Shown here: positions 8,465 through 14,267 of the stretch, piece by piece
How positions within the stretch are numbered: position 1 is the first letter of the stretch
Layout: every line of letters starts with the position of its first letter
Source of the DNA: UBA1189 sp045647345
GTDB taxonomy: Bacteria > Bacteroidota > Bacteroidia > Bacteroidales > Bacteroidaceae
Reading direction: 5' to 3'
Assembly: GCA_045647345.1 (NCBI GenBank)
Contig: JAZRMG010000057.1
Coordinates: forward strand, 1-14,267
Length of the DNA: 14,267 bases
Program-made: the position numbers and the translations under genes
Notes under the pieces: model-generated
Told to the model about the DNA's origin: nothing
Databases searched by the model: none
Seen by the model: the letters and a program-made list of their open reading frames with translations, nothing else

Positions 8465-10564
8465 TTATGATATAGACGACCAGTTCACGTTTGTTTTACG
8501 CAGACGGTCAAGTTGCAACCAGAAAAGTTTGTTCTCTGGATGTGTGCCTTCAGGATCCTCATCGGTTATGCGTTCAGCAATATTGCGAACGTAGCTGAGA
8601 AGTTGCCCGTCACGGGCGATATTGGCAATCTTGAGGTCAAAGGCGATGCCGCTTTGCTGTGTGCCCTCAAGATCGCCTGGTCCGCGTAGCTTGAGGTCGG
8701 CTTCTGCAATCTCGAATCCATCGTTGGTGCGTACCATGATTTCGAGGCGTTTTTTGCTCTCCTCACTCAGCTTAACAGAAGTGACGAGGATACAGTATGA
8801 TTGGTCGGCACCTCGACCCACACGACCACGTAGTTGGTGTAGCTGTGATAGACCGAAGCGCTCAGCATTCTCTATCACCATCACTGAGGCATTGGGGACG
8901 TTTACTCCTACTTCTATCACGGTGGTAGCCACCATAATCTGTGTTTCATGACGGAGGAAACGTTGCATCTCTGCATCCTTCTCACTTGGTTTCATCTTGC
9001 CATGTACCATACTCACAGCGCAGTGAGGGAAGGCCTCGCATATTTGTGTATAGCCTTCTTCGAGGTTCTTGAGATCTATCTTTTCACTTTCTTTGATGAG
9101 GGGATACACCACATATACTTGCCGCCCCTGTGCTATCTGCCCTTCTATGAACTGGTAGAGCTGTGCTTGGCGATTGCCATATTGATGTATGGTCTGTATA
9201 GGCTTTCGTCCTGGTGGTAACTCGTCAATAATCGATACGTCAAGGTCTCCATAGAGTGTCATGGCCAAAGTGCGCGGAATAGGTGTCGCTGTCATTACCA
9301 GGATATGGGGTGAAAAGGTATTCTTTGACCATAGCTTGGCACGTTGAGCTACGCCGAAGCGATGTTGTTCGTCGATGACTACAAAACCAAGGGCAGAAAA
9401 AGCGACCGTATCTTCCAGTACGGCATGTGTACCTACAAGTAGATGTATGTCGCTTGTGAGCAAACCATCCAATATTTCTTTGCGCTTTTTCCCCTTTACG
9501 CTACCTGTAAGCAGAGCTACGCGGACGGGTAGCCCCTCGAGCATTGAGGTCAGTGTGGCATAATGTTGTTCGGCAAGTATTTCCGTTGGAGCCATAATGC
9601 AAGCTTGATAACCATTGCCTATAGCAATGAGTGCGGTCATTAGTGCCACTAATGTTTTTCCACTACCCACATCACCCTGCAACAGACGGTTCATCTGTCG
9701 TCCACTATTCATGTCGTGTCTCATCTCGCGTATGACACGCTTCTGTGCTTCGGTGAGTTTGAAGGGGAGTTTTGTGGCATAGAATTCATTGAATACTTCT
9801 CCCACTTTTGTGAAACGTAGTCCGTGGTGTTTCCGACGTCGGTCCTTGCTATAGCGAAGGATGCTGAGTTGTACGTAGAAAAGTTCCTCAAACTTGAACC
9901 TATACTGTGCCCGGCGCAGTTCTTCAGGGTCTTTGGGCGCGTGTATGGTGCGTAATGCTTCGGGAAGCGACATCAGATGATGTTCTCGTACAAATGCTTC
10001 TGGCATGGTCTCTGAAATGGGCATACGTTCCAACAAAGTGAAAAGATTGCTCACAATCTTTTGCATAGCGCTACTATTGAGGCCACTTCGTTTCATGCGC
10101 TCTGTGGTGTTATAGTAGGGTTGTAGACCCATTGAGGAGAGTGTGATTTCCGCGGCTTTGTCGATGTCTGGGTGTGCTATGTTAATCCGGTCTCCATACA
10201 TTGTAGGTTTGCCAAATACGATGTATTCTACACCTACGGGGTAACTCTTGGGGATGAATTTGATTCCGTTAAACCATACAAGGTCTATCACTCCTGTCCC
10301 ATCGGTGAAGTGTGCAACGAGACGCATCTTACGTCCTGTTCCATTCGTTTCGTAACGTAGTATTCTACCCTTGAGCTGTATATAGGGCATGTTCCCATCA
10401 ATCTCGTGGATGTAGTAGAGTCGGCTACGGTCTACATACTTATAGGGGAAAGTATATAATAAATCATGCATGGAGTTGATGCTCAACTCTTTTCCCAAAA
10501 GGGTTGCCCGTTGTGGCCCTACCCCTTGCAAGTATTGTATGTCACGTGTCGTAAAGTCGTACAT
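8465..10564 (-). CDS. recG: ATP-dependent DNA helicase RecG
   Basis: A 699-residue superfamily 2 helicase that reverses stalled replication forks and branch-migrates Holliday junctions and R- or D-loops. Visible domains are an N-terminal helix-hairpin segment (YLQGVGPQRA, 11-20), the OB-fold wedge that grips the fork (about 60-135, with HFTDGTGVIDLVWF), Walker A GDVGSGKT (297-304, K303), the DEQH box (398-401), motif III TAT (425-427), the arginine-finger region GRVGRG (580-585), and the RecG C-terminal region with LRGPGDLEGTQQSG. All ATPase motifs are intact. Length and both ends match Bacteroides RecG as I recall them. The start ATG is supported by the conserved N-terminus and a promoter box just upstream. 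It lies downstream of dnaN on the same strand but is separated by 280 bases, so it is probably transcribed mainly from its own promoter. Confidence 0.97.
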   Translation of the reverse strand: MYDFTTRDIQYLQGVGPQRATLLGKELSINSMHDLLYTFPYKYVDRSRLYYIHEIDGNMPYIQLKGRILRYETNGTGRKMRLVAHFTDGTGVIDLVWFNGIKFIPKSYPVGVEYIVFGKPTMYGDRINIAHPDIDKAAEITLSSMGLQPYYNTTERMKRSGLNSSAMQKIVSNLFTLLERMPISETMPEAFVREHHLMSLPEALRTIHAPKDPEELRRAQYRFKFEELFYVQLSILRYSKDRRRKHHGLRFTKVGEVFNEFYATKLPFKLTEAQKRVIREMRHDMNSGRQMNRLLQGDVGSGKTLVALMTALIAIGNGYQACIMAPTEILAEQHYATLTSMLEGLPVRVALLTGSVKGKKRKEILDGLLTSDIHLLVGTHAVLEDTVAFSALGFVVIDEQHRFGVAQRAKLWSKNTFSPHILVMTATPIPRTLAMTLYGDLDVSIIDELPPGRKPIQTIHQYGNRQAQLYQFIEGQIAQGRQVYVVYPLIKESEKIDLKNLEEGYTQICEAFPHCAVSMVHGKMKPSEKDAEMQRFLRHETQIMVATTVIEVGVNVPNASVMVIENAERFGLSQLHQLRGRVGRGADQSYCILVTSVKLSEESKKRLEIMVRTNDGFEIAEADLKLRGPGDLEGTQQSGIAFDLKIANIARDGQLLSYVRNIAERITDEDPEGTHPENKLFWLQLDRLRKTNVNWSSIS

Positions 10565-10574
10565 GAATTTGCTG

Positions 10575-10605
10575 TAAAGATACGATAAAACGGGCGAATA
10601 ATCAA
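10575..10605 (-). promoter_or_regulatory. Putative recG promoter (Bacteroidetes sigma-ABfr type)
   Basis: On the minus strand, TTG (10605-10603) is followed by 20 bases and then TATCTTTA (10582-10575). This resembles the -33/-7 consensus TTTG-N19-21-TAnnTTTG. The last base of the -7 box is A rather than G. The box ends only 10 bases before the recG ATG, which predicts a very short or nearly absent 5' leader. This is a pattern match only, with no expression evidence. Confidence 0.55.
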
Positions 10606-10646
10606 GTTTCGATGTGGAAAGCGAACTCTGAAGAAGTTAGGGCATT

Positions 10647-10677
10647 CGAGATGTGTCTCGCGTAGCGCTGCTATGCG
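10647..10677. repeat. Two overlapping small hairpins in the dnaN-recG gap
   Basis: The first is CGAGA (10647-10651), loop TGTG, TCTCG (10656-10660). The second is CGCGTAGC (10659-10666), loop GCT, GCTATGCG (10670-10677), with one G-T pair on the plus strand that becomes an A-C mismatch on the minus strand. They share two bases, so both cannot fully form at once. No function can be assigned. Confidence 0.45.
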
Positions 10678-10758
10678 CACGTTGAAATGGATAGTGTTTT
10701 TATGTTTGTGTGTATTGGTTGGCGATAGAATGAGTACATGCTGAATGGATATAAATAT

Positions 10759-10816
10759 AACGCAGATTGTCAATCCTTGTCTAGTTACAGAAATAGAGGA
10801 TAGAGCAATCTGCGTT
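10759..10816 (-). repeat. Inverted repeat downstream of dnaN, possible terminator
   Basis: Perfect 11-bp arms AACGCAGATTG (10759-10769) and CAATCTGCGTT (10806-10816) enclose 36 bases. Inside is a further 5-bp pair, ATCCT (10773-10777) with AGGAT (10797-10801). On the minus strand the structure starts 28 bases after the dnaN stop and is followed by ATATTTATAT rather than a clean U-tract. It could be a weak or atypical dnaN terminator, an RNA-stability element or a protein-binding site. Confidence 0.5.
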
Positions 10817-10844
10817 GTTATTGAAGTGGCGTAGCTATTCTGCT

Positions 10845-11969
10845 TTAATCGTTGAGCATCATTGGCATCAGTAGCATTAACAATTCTTCGTTTTCACTCT
10901 GCTCTGCTGGTACGAGTACACCTGCACGTGAGGGGTCAGAAACTTCAATGATGACATCCTGACCGCTGATGTTGGAAAGGATATCCATGAGGAAGGTAGC
11001 TTTAAATCCAATACTCATATTGGTGCCTTCGTAGGAACAGGTGAGTTTCTCTTCTGCAGATGTTGAAAAGTCTATGTCTTGCGCTGAGATAAGTAATTCG
11101 TTGTCGCTCATGCGCAGTTTGATGAGACTGCTGCTCTGCGAAGAAAATACAGATACGCGGCGTAATGCACTTAGCATAGCGGCACGGTCGATGGTAATCT
11201 TAAAGGGATTGTTTTGTGGAATTACCGAGTTGTAATTGGGGTAGCGGCCCTCGATGAGGCGGCATATCATGCGGTGATTGGGCATCTCGAAGGTTGCGTT
11301 GCGGTCGTCAAACGAGATTTTGATTTCGCCTGCCTCTTTGGCCAGGAGGCTCTTAAGCAGTGCCGCAGGCTTTTTGGGGAGGATGAAGGCTGCTTTTTCT
11401 TCTCCTTTTACATTGTAGAGTTTGTATCGAACGAGTTTATGACCATCTGAGGCCACGAGTGTGACATAGTCGGTGAAGATGTCAAAGTAGATTCCGTTCA
11501 TCACTGGACGTAATTCGTCATCGGCGGTGGCAAATATGGTGCGGTTGATGCCGCTTAGCAGCGTGTCGGCCTCGATAGAGAAGCTCACTGAATTTTCGCC
11601 CATGAGCGCTGCCATAGGATACTCATCGGCTGGCTGACCCACCAAGGCGTACTTTCCGTTCATGTATAGGATAGACACCTCCATCGATTGAGTGTTGATA
11701 TCGAATGTAATGGGTTGCTCGGGCAATTCCTTGATGGCATCGAGCAGTGTTTTTGAGGGAATAGCAAACTGATAGTTGCCTTCGCTTTCTACGATATCCA
11801 ATATGGTGTCAAGTGTGGTTTCATTGTCAGAAGCTGTGATTGTCAGCTTGTTATCTTCGATGCTGAAAAGGAAGCAATCGAGGATAGGCAATGTACTCTT
11901 TGAATTGATGACGCGGCTGATTGCTTGTAAATGGCTGTAAAGTGCAGAGCTTGATACGACAAATCTCAT
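10845..11969 (-). CDS. dnaN: DNA polymerase III subunit beta (sliding clamp)
   Basis: A 374-residue clamp that dimerises into a ring around DNA and tethers polymerase III and repair enzymes. Family signatures are LPILDCFLF (27-35), ATADDELRPVMNGIYF (147-162), VASDGHKLVR (172-181), RYPNYNSVIPQNN (242-254), and the C-terminal MPM (368-370), matching the E. coli M362-P363-M364 strand that lines the partner-binding cleft. Length is normal for the phylum and the protein has the expected three clamp folds. The ATG at 11969 gives the conserved start MRFVVSSSALYSHLQ. It is not beside dnaA. It is transcribed away from the DUF3127 gene from a strong consensus promoter, with a leader of about 40-45 bases. 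recG lies downstream on the same strand. Confidence 0.98.
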   Translation of the reverse strand: MRFVVSSSALYSHLQAISRVINSKSTLPILDCFLFSIEDNKLTITASDNETTLDTILDIVESEGNYQFAIPSKTLLDAIKELPEQPITFDINTQSMEVSILYMNGKYALVGQPADEYPMAALMGENSVSFSIEADTLLSGINRTIFATADDELRPVMNGIYFDIFTDYVTLVASDGHKLVRYKLYNVKGEEKAAFILPKKPAALLKSLLAKEAGEIKISFDDRNATFEMPNHRMICRLIEGRYPNYNSVIPQNNPFKITIDRAAMLSALRRVSVFSSQSSSLIKLRMSDNELLISAQDIDFSTSAEEKLTCSYEGTNMSIGFKATFLMDILSNISGQDVIIEVSDPSRAGVLVPAEQSENEELLMLLMPMMLND

Positions 11970-12019
11970 AGCAAATATATTTAGTTATTAGTACTCTGAT
12001 AGTATTTTATATATTAATA

Positions 12020-12051
12020 CAAAAGTAACATAAACTGCTCGGTCGGCCAAA
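12020..12051 (-). promoter_or_regulatory. dnaN promoter (Bacteroidetes -33/-7 type)
   Basis: On the minus strand, TTTG (12051-12048), a 20-base spacer, then TACTTTTG (12027-12020). Both boxes match the TTTG / TAnnTTTG consensus of the Bacteroidetes primary sigma factor exactly. Predicted initiation is near 12013, about 43 bases before the dnaN ATG. The -33 box lies 16 bp from the -33-like element of the divergent DUF3127 promoter. Confidence 0.8.
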
Positions 12052-12067
12052 AAAAATAACAGAAAAA

Positions 12068-12099
12068 TTAGTAGTGTATTCAATAAAAATGTAACTTCG
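12068..12099 (+). promoter_or_regulatory. Promoter of the DUF3127 gene (Bacteroidetes -33/-7 type)
   Basis: TTAG (12068-12071), a 20-base spacer, then TAACTTCG (12092-12099). Each box has one mismatch to TTTG / TAnnTTTG, with the usual spacing. Predicted initiation is near 12105, about 25 bases before the ATG at 12131. It is weaker by consensus than the dnaN promoter it faces away from. Confidence 0.6.
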
Positions 12100-12130
12100 C
12101 GCCACATTTATATAAACGAAGTAAAACATT

Positions 12131-12520
12131 ATGGAATTAACTGGAAAGATTATAGCTGTGCTCCCTGAGCGTGGTGGAGTATCAAAGGCTGGCAATGAGT
12201 GGAAGATTCAAGAGTATGTGCTTGAGACGATGGAGCAGTATCCGCGTAAGATGATGTTCAATGTGTTTGGCGCTGATCGTCTGGCACAGTTCAACATTCA
12301 GTTGGGCGAGGTGCTTACCGTATCGTTCGATATTGATAGTCGCGAGTATAATGGTCGTTGGTACAATGATATTCGTGCTTGGAAGGTCGATCGCAATGCT
12401 GCTCCTGCGATGGGTGCTCCTGTGGCTCCAGCTGGCGCTCCCGTACCTCCTCCTGTGGCCGATCCGTTTAGTGCTCCGCAGATGAATGGGTCAACTGAGG
12501 CCGATGATCTGCCTTTCTGA
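12131..12520 (+). CDS. DUF3127 family protein, SSB-like, with acidic DDLPF tip
   Basis: A 129-residue protein of the DUF3127 family, which to my knowledge is uncharacterised. Residues 1-88 form the conserved domain, from MELTGKIIAVLPERGGVSKA to FDIDSREYNGRWYNDIRAW. It is rich in alternating beta-type segments and aromatics, consistent with an OB fold. Residues 89-120 are a low-complexity Ala/Pro/Gly/Val linker. The last nine are STEADDLPF, which mimics the C-terminal tip of single-stranded DNA-binding protein (DDDIPF in E. coli), the docking peptide for RecG, PriA, RecQ and others. The body-linker-tip layout is therefore that of SSB, at shorter length. There is no signal peptide or membrane segment. 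It is divergent from dnaN with its own promoter, and a strong terminator follows, so it is monocistronic. By inference it binds nucleic acid or recruits repair proteins. Family assignment is confident; function is not. Confidence 0.88.
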   Translation: MELTGKIIAVLPERGGVSKAGNEWKIQEYVLETMEQYPRKMMFNVFGADRLAQFNIQLGEVLTVSFDIDSREYNGRWYNDIRAWKVDRNAAPAMGAPVAPAGAPVPPPVADPFSAPQMNGSTEADDLPF

Positions 12521-12543
12521 GAAATAGATGAGATGATGGATAT

Positions 12544-12581
12544 ACAACAACAGAGGCTGCCTAAGCAGCCTCTGTTGTTGT
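12544..12581. terminator. Bidirectional terminator between the DUF3127 gene and the FKBP gene
   Basis: Perfect 17-bp inverted repeat with arms 12544-12560 (ACAACAACAGAGGCTGC) and 12565-12581 (GCAGCCTCTGTTGTTGT), loop CTAA. The GC-rich core and T/G-rich descending arm on either strand suit termination of both convergent genes, although neither side has an uninterrupted U-tract. It begins 23 bases after the DUF3127 stop. The remaining gap (12582-12627) holds no gene. Confidence 0.85.
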
Positions 12582-12627
12582 GTGAAATGTTGATTCGTTT
12601 TGGGGGAGATCCCTCGGACGGCTCGTT

Positions 12628-13281
12628 TTAGTTATTGCCTGATGCTGGTACTCCATTGTTGGAGATTTTAACTAAATTGATGTCGAACACCAGTGCCGAG
12701 TGGGCGGGGATACCGCTCTGCTTCTTACTGCCATAGGCGAGGTTAGCCGGTATATACACGCGCCATATATCGCCCGTAACCATGTGCTGAAGCGCCGTGC
12801 TCCACCCTACGACGACGCCTCCCACGCTGAACGGAGTAGGCACGTTGATGGCGGGGTTGAGAGCACCCCTATACGACTGGTCAAACACGTAGCCTTCGGG
12901 ATAACTTGCCGTGGGGATGAGGCGCCCGCGATAGTTGACCGATACGGTATCGGTAAACAGGGGGTGGCGTGTGCCTGTGCCCTCGCTCTCGACATGGCAG
13001 TAGATGTAGTCCTCAGCATCCCACTCTACGATATCGCCATTGATATTGGTATCGTTGAGCTTGAAGGAGAGTATCTTCAGCCACTTGCCATCGGCATTCT
13101 CCTCGGCCACCTTGGCCACAGAGTCGATGAAAGCGATGTTGCGCTCCTGCCAGTTGGCATATTCGTCTACCACGGCAGTCTCTTCGCACGAGGTGAAGAG
13201 CAGGCTTCCCGCTACACAAAAGAGAGGGAGCAGGAATGCACCCATCACCTTTGATAGAGTTTGAGATAGTTTATGAGTCAT
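12628..13281 (-). CDS. FKBP-type peptidyl-prolyl isomerase, lipoprotein
   Basis: A 217-residue exported protein. The N-terminus has basic residues, a hydrophobic stretch (about 14-29) and a lipobox-like LFTSC ending at C32, as usual for Bacteroidetes lipoproteins. After an alpha-helical acidic segment (33-70), the FKBP domain spans about 110-206. Compared with human FKBP12, the pocket residues Y26, F36, D37, W59, Y82 and F99 correspond to Y117, F133, D134, W160, Y183 and F199, all kept. The H87 position is Q188. It should therefore be an active prolyl isomerase and folding helper at the outer membrane. Two glutamates directly follow the lipid cysteine, a weak hint of possible surface export. 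It lies 44 bases after glyS and is probably co-transcribed with it. Base composition is visibly more GC-rich than recG and dnaN. Start ATG 13281 fits the signal peptide; M13 is a less likely alternative. Confidence 0.93.
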   Translation of the reverse strand: MTHKLSQTLSKVMGAFLLPLFCVAGSLLFTSCEETAVVDEYANWQERNIAFIDSVAKVAEENADGKWLKILSFKLNDTNINGDIVEWDAEDYIYCHVESEGTGTRHPLFTDTVSVNYRGRLIPTASYPEGYVFDQSYRGALNPAINVPTPFSVGGVVVGWSTALQHMVTGDIWRVYIPANLAYGSKKQSGIPAHSALVFDINLVKISNNGVPASGNN

Positions 13282-13289
13282 AATAGCTT

Positions 13290-13327
13290 AAAGTCCTCCC
13301 CCTAAAGGGGGAGTTAGAGGGGTCTTT
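13290..13327. repeat. GC-rich REP-like palindrome between glyS and the FKBP gene
   Basis: CTCCCCC (13296-13302), loop TAAA, GGGGGAG (13307-13313) form a 7-bp all-but-perfect GC stem. Imperfect outer arms extend it: AAAG (13290-13293) pairs with CTTT (13324-13327), and a second G-run (GAGGGG, 13317-13322) can compete for the C-run. The outer arm touches the glyS stop codon. I recall very similar CTCCCCC-type palindromes scattered in intergenic regions of Bacteroidetes genomes, so this is probably one copy of a REP-like family. There is no U-tract, so it is a poor terminator but could stabilise the glyS mRNA 3' end. Confidence 0.6.
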
Positions 13328-14267
13328 ACTTCAAAGTCTTGAGTGTGCCGGTGATGCTTACCTTATCGGCCAAGAGGCCTACGAGGCTGTCGATGCTCAC
13401 GCGCTCCTGCTCCATGGTGTCGCGGTTGCGCAAGGTCACGCAGTTGTCCTTGAGGGTGTCGTGGTCGATAGTGATACAGTAGGGAGTACCGATAGCATCT
13501 TGACGGCGGTAGCGCTTACCGATAGAGTCCTTCTCGTCGTACTGGCAGTTGAAGTGGAACTTCAGCATATCCTGAATCTCGCGAGCCTTCTCGGGCAGAC
13601 CATCCTTCTTCACCAAAGGCATGATGGCGAGCTTCACGGGAGCGAGGGCTGCGGGGAGGCGCAATACTACGCGGGTCTCACCGTTCTCGAGCTTCTCCTC
13701 CTGGTATGAAGCGCACAGTACGCTGAGGAACATACGGTCAACACCGATTGAGGTCTCGATAACGTAGGGCACATAGCTCTCGTTGATCTCGGGATCGAAG
13801 TACTTGATGCTCTTGCCCGAGTATTTCTCGTGCTGTGACAGGTCAAAGTCGGTACGGCTATGGATACCCTCTACCTCCTTGAAGCCGAAAGGCATGAGGA
13901 ACTCGATATCTGTTGCGGCATTGGCGTAGTGGGCCAGCTTGTCGTGGTCGTGGTAGCGGTAATGGTCGTCACCGAAGCCGAGGGCCTTGTGCCACTTCAA
14001 GCGGGTCTCCTTCCACTTAGCAAACCACTCGAGCTCTGTGCCAGGGCGTACGAAGAACTGCATCTCCATCTGCTCGAACTCGCGCATACAGAAGTTGAAC
14101 TGACGAGCTACAATCTCGTTACGGAGAGCCTTACCGATCTGGGCGATACCGAAGGGAACCTTCATGCGGCCGGTCTTCTGCACATTGAGGTAGTTTACGA
14201 AGATACCCTGTGCGGTCTCGGGACGGAGGTAGATCTTCATGGCACCGTCAGCGGTAGAACCCATCTC
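13326..14267 (-). CDS. glyS: Glycyl-tRNA synthetase, homodimeric type (N-terminus cut off)
   Basis: The frame runs off the right edge, so this is the C-terminal 313 residues; roughly 200 N-terminal residues are missing. The first Met in view (14264) is internal: the preceding codon is GAG and the sequence reads EMGSTADGAMKIYLRPETAQ, a conserved interior motif. It charges tRNA-Gly with glycine. Class II motif 2 (GKALRNE, with R49 and E51 counted from the edge) and motif 3 (GVDR, R178) are intact. An HGTP anticodon-binding domain follows (about LAPVKLAIMPLVKK to the end). This is the alpha-2 type found in eukaryotes and Bacteroidetes, not the alpha2-beta2 enzyme of E. coli. Codons end in C or G more often than in recG or dnaN, as in highly expressed genes. 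The FKBP lipoprotein gene follows. Confidence 0.96.
   Translation of the reverse strand, partial: EMGSTADGAMKIYLRPETAQGIFVNYLNVQKTGRMKVPFGIAQIGKALRNEIVARQFNFCMREFEQMEMQFFVRPGTELEWFAKWKETRLKWHKALGFGDDHYRYHDHDKLAHYANAATDIEFLMPFGFKEVEGIHSRTDFDLSQHEKYSGKSIKYFDPEINESYVPYVIETSIGVDRMFLSVLCASYQEEKLENGETRVVLRLPAALAPVKLAIMPLVKKDGLPEKAREIQDMLKFHFNCQYDEKDSIGKRYRRQDAIGTPYCITIDHDTLKDNCVTLRNRDTMEQERVSIDSLVGLLADKVSITGTLKTLK

Larger units (their letters stand above)
10565..10844. other. 280-base non-coding gap between dnaN and recG
   Basis: No credible gene lies here. The only open frame (minus strand, 84 codons, running into recG) resembles no protein I know and has no coding character. The gap holds the recG promoter near its left end, two overlapping hairpins around 10647-10677, and a long-armed inverted repeat at 10759-10816 next to the dnaN stop. 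It may combine a dnaN terminator with recG regulatory sequence, or be decayed sequence left by rearrangement. Confidence 0.6.

Noticed and set aside
8397..8594. A 65-codon plus-strand frame starting in the rpoC terminator
   Set aside because: It begins inside the hairpin and runs antisense through the conserved recG C-terminus; it is a chance frame.
10519..10773. An 84-codon minus-strand frame in the dnaN-recG gap
   Set aside because: It overlaps the recG start in another frame, has no promoter or recognisable domain, and its composition looks non-coding.
11972..11979. A second -7-like box (TATATTTG on the minus strand) right before the dnaN ATG
   Set aside because: Initiation from it would fall inside the dnaN coding region, and there is no -33 match about 20 bases upstream. 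The upstream consensus promoter is the better candidate.
12410..12480. Repeated GCTCCTG-like units in the DUF3127 gene as a tandem repeat
   Set aside because: They are degenerate and encode the Ala/Pro linker; low-complexity protein sequence explains them without a DNA repeat.
12700..13254. A 184-codon open frame on the plus strand opposite the FKBP gene
   Set aside because: It mirrors the FKBP reading frame, its translation resembles no family, and the opposite strand has clear lipoprotein and FKBP motifs. GC-rich codon bias explains the missing stops.
1..14267. Mobile element, CRISPR array, tRNA or defence system
   Set aside because: I looked on both strands and found no transposase, integrase, spaced direct repeats, cloverleaf sequence or defence-type genes; every long frame is accounted for by core genes.

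Overview
The window looks like a chromosomal segment from a member of the Bacteroidales, probably of the Bacteroides/Prevotella group. RpoB, RpoC, RecG and DnaN read almost residue for residue like the Bacteroides proteins I remember. Genes lack Shine-Dalgarno sequences. Several upstream regions carry the Bacteroidetes promoter pattern TTTG-N20-TAnnTTTG. A DUF3127 protein, a family I know mainly from this phylum, is present. I cannot name a genus from sequence alone.

Layout. (1) 1-8366, plus strand: the 3' end of rplL, an intrinsic terminator or attenuator, then rpoB and rpoC, the two largest RNA polymerase subunits. (2) 8367-8464: a bidirectional terminator between convergent rpoC and recG. 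(3) 8465-11969, minus strand: dnaN (sliding clamp), a 280-bp structured non-coding gap, then recG (fork-remodelling helicase) with its own promoter. (4) 11970-12130: a divergent promoter region with two back-to-back Bacteroidetes-type promoters, one for dnaN and one for the DUF3127 gene. (5) 12131-12520, plus strand: a small DUF3127 protein with an OB-fold-like body, an Ala/Pro linker and an acidic SSB-like tip ending DDLPF. (6) 12521-12627: a second bidirectional terminator. (7) 12628-14267, minus strand: glyS (glycyl-tRNA synthetase, cut by the window edge), a short GC-rich palindrome, then an FKBP-type prolyl isomerase lipoprotein.

How the genes fit together. The left half makes the transcription core, where the rplL-rpoB hairpin probably lowers polymerase output relative to ribosomal protein output. 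The middle holds replication and repair functions: clamp, fork-reversal helicase and a putative single-strand-binding or partner-recruiting protein. The right end is translation plus envelope protein folding.

This is mostly core genome. I see no mobile element, CRISPR array, tRNA, rRNA, phage gene or toxin-antitoxin pair. The most interesting item is the uncharacterised DUF3127 protein with its SSB-like tail, encoded divergently from dnaN. The rplL-rpoB attenuator and the structured dnaN-recG gap come next.
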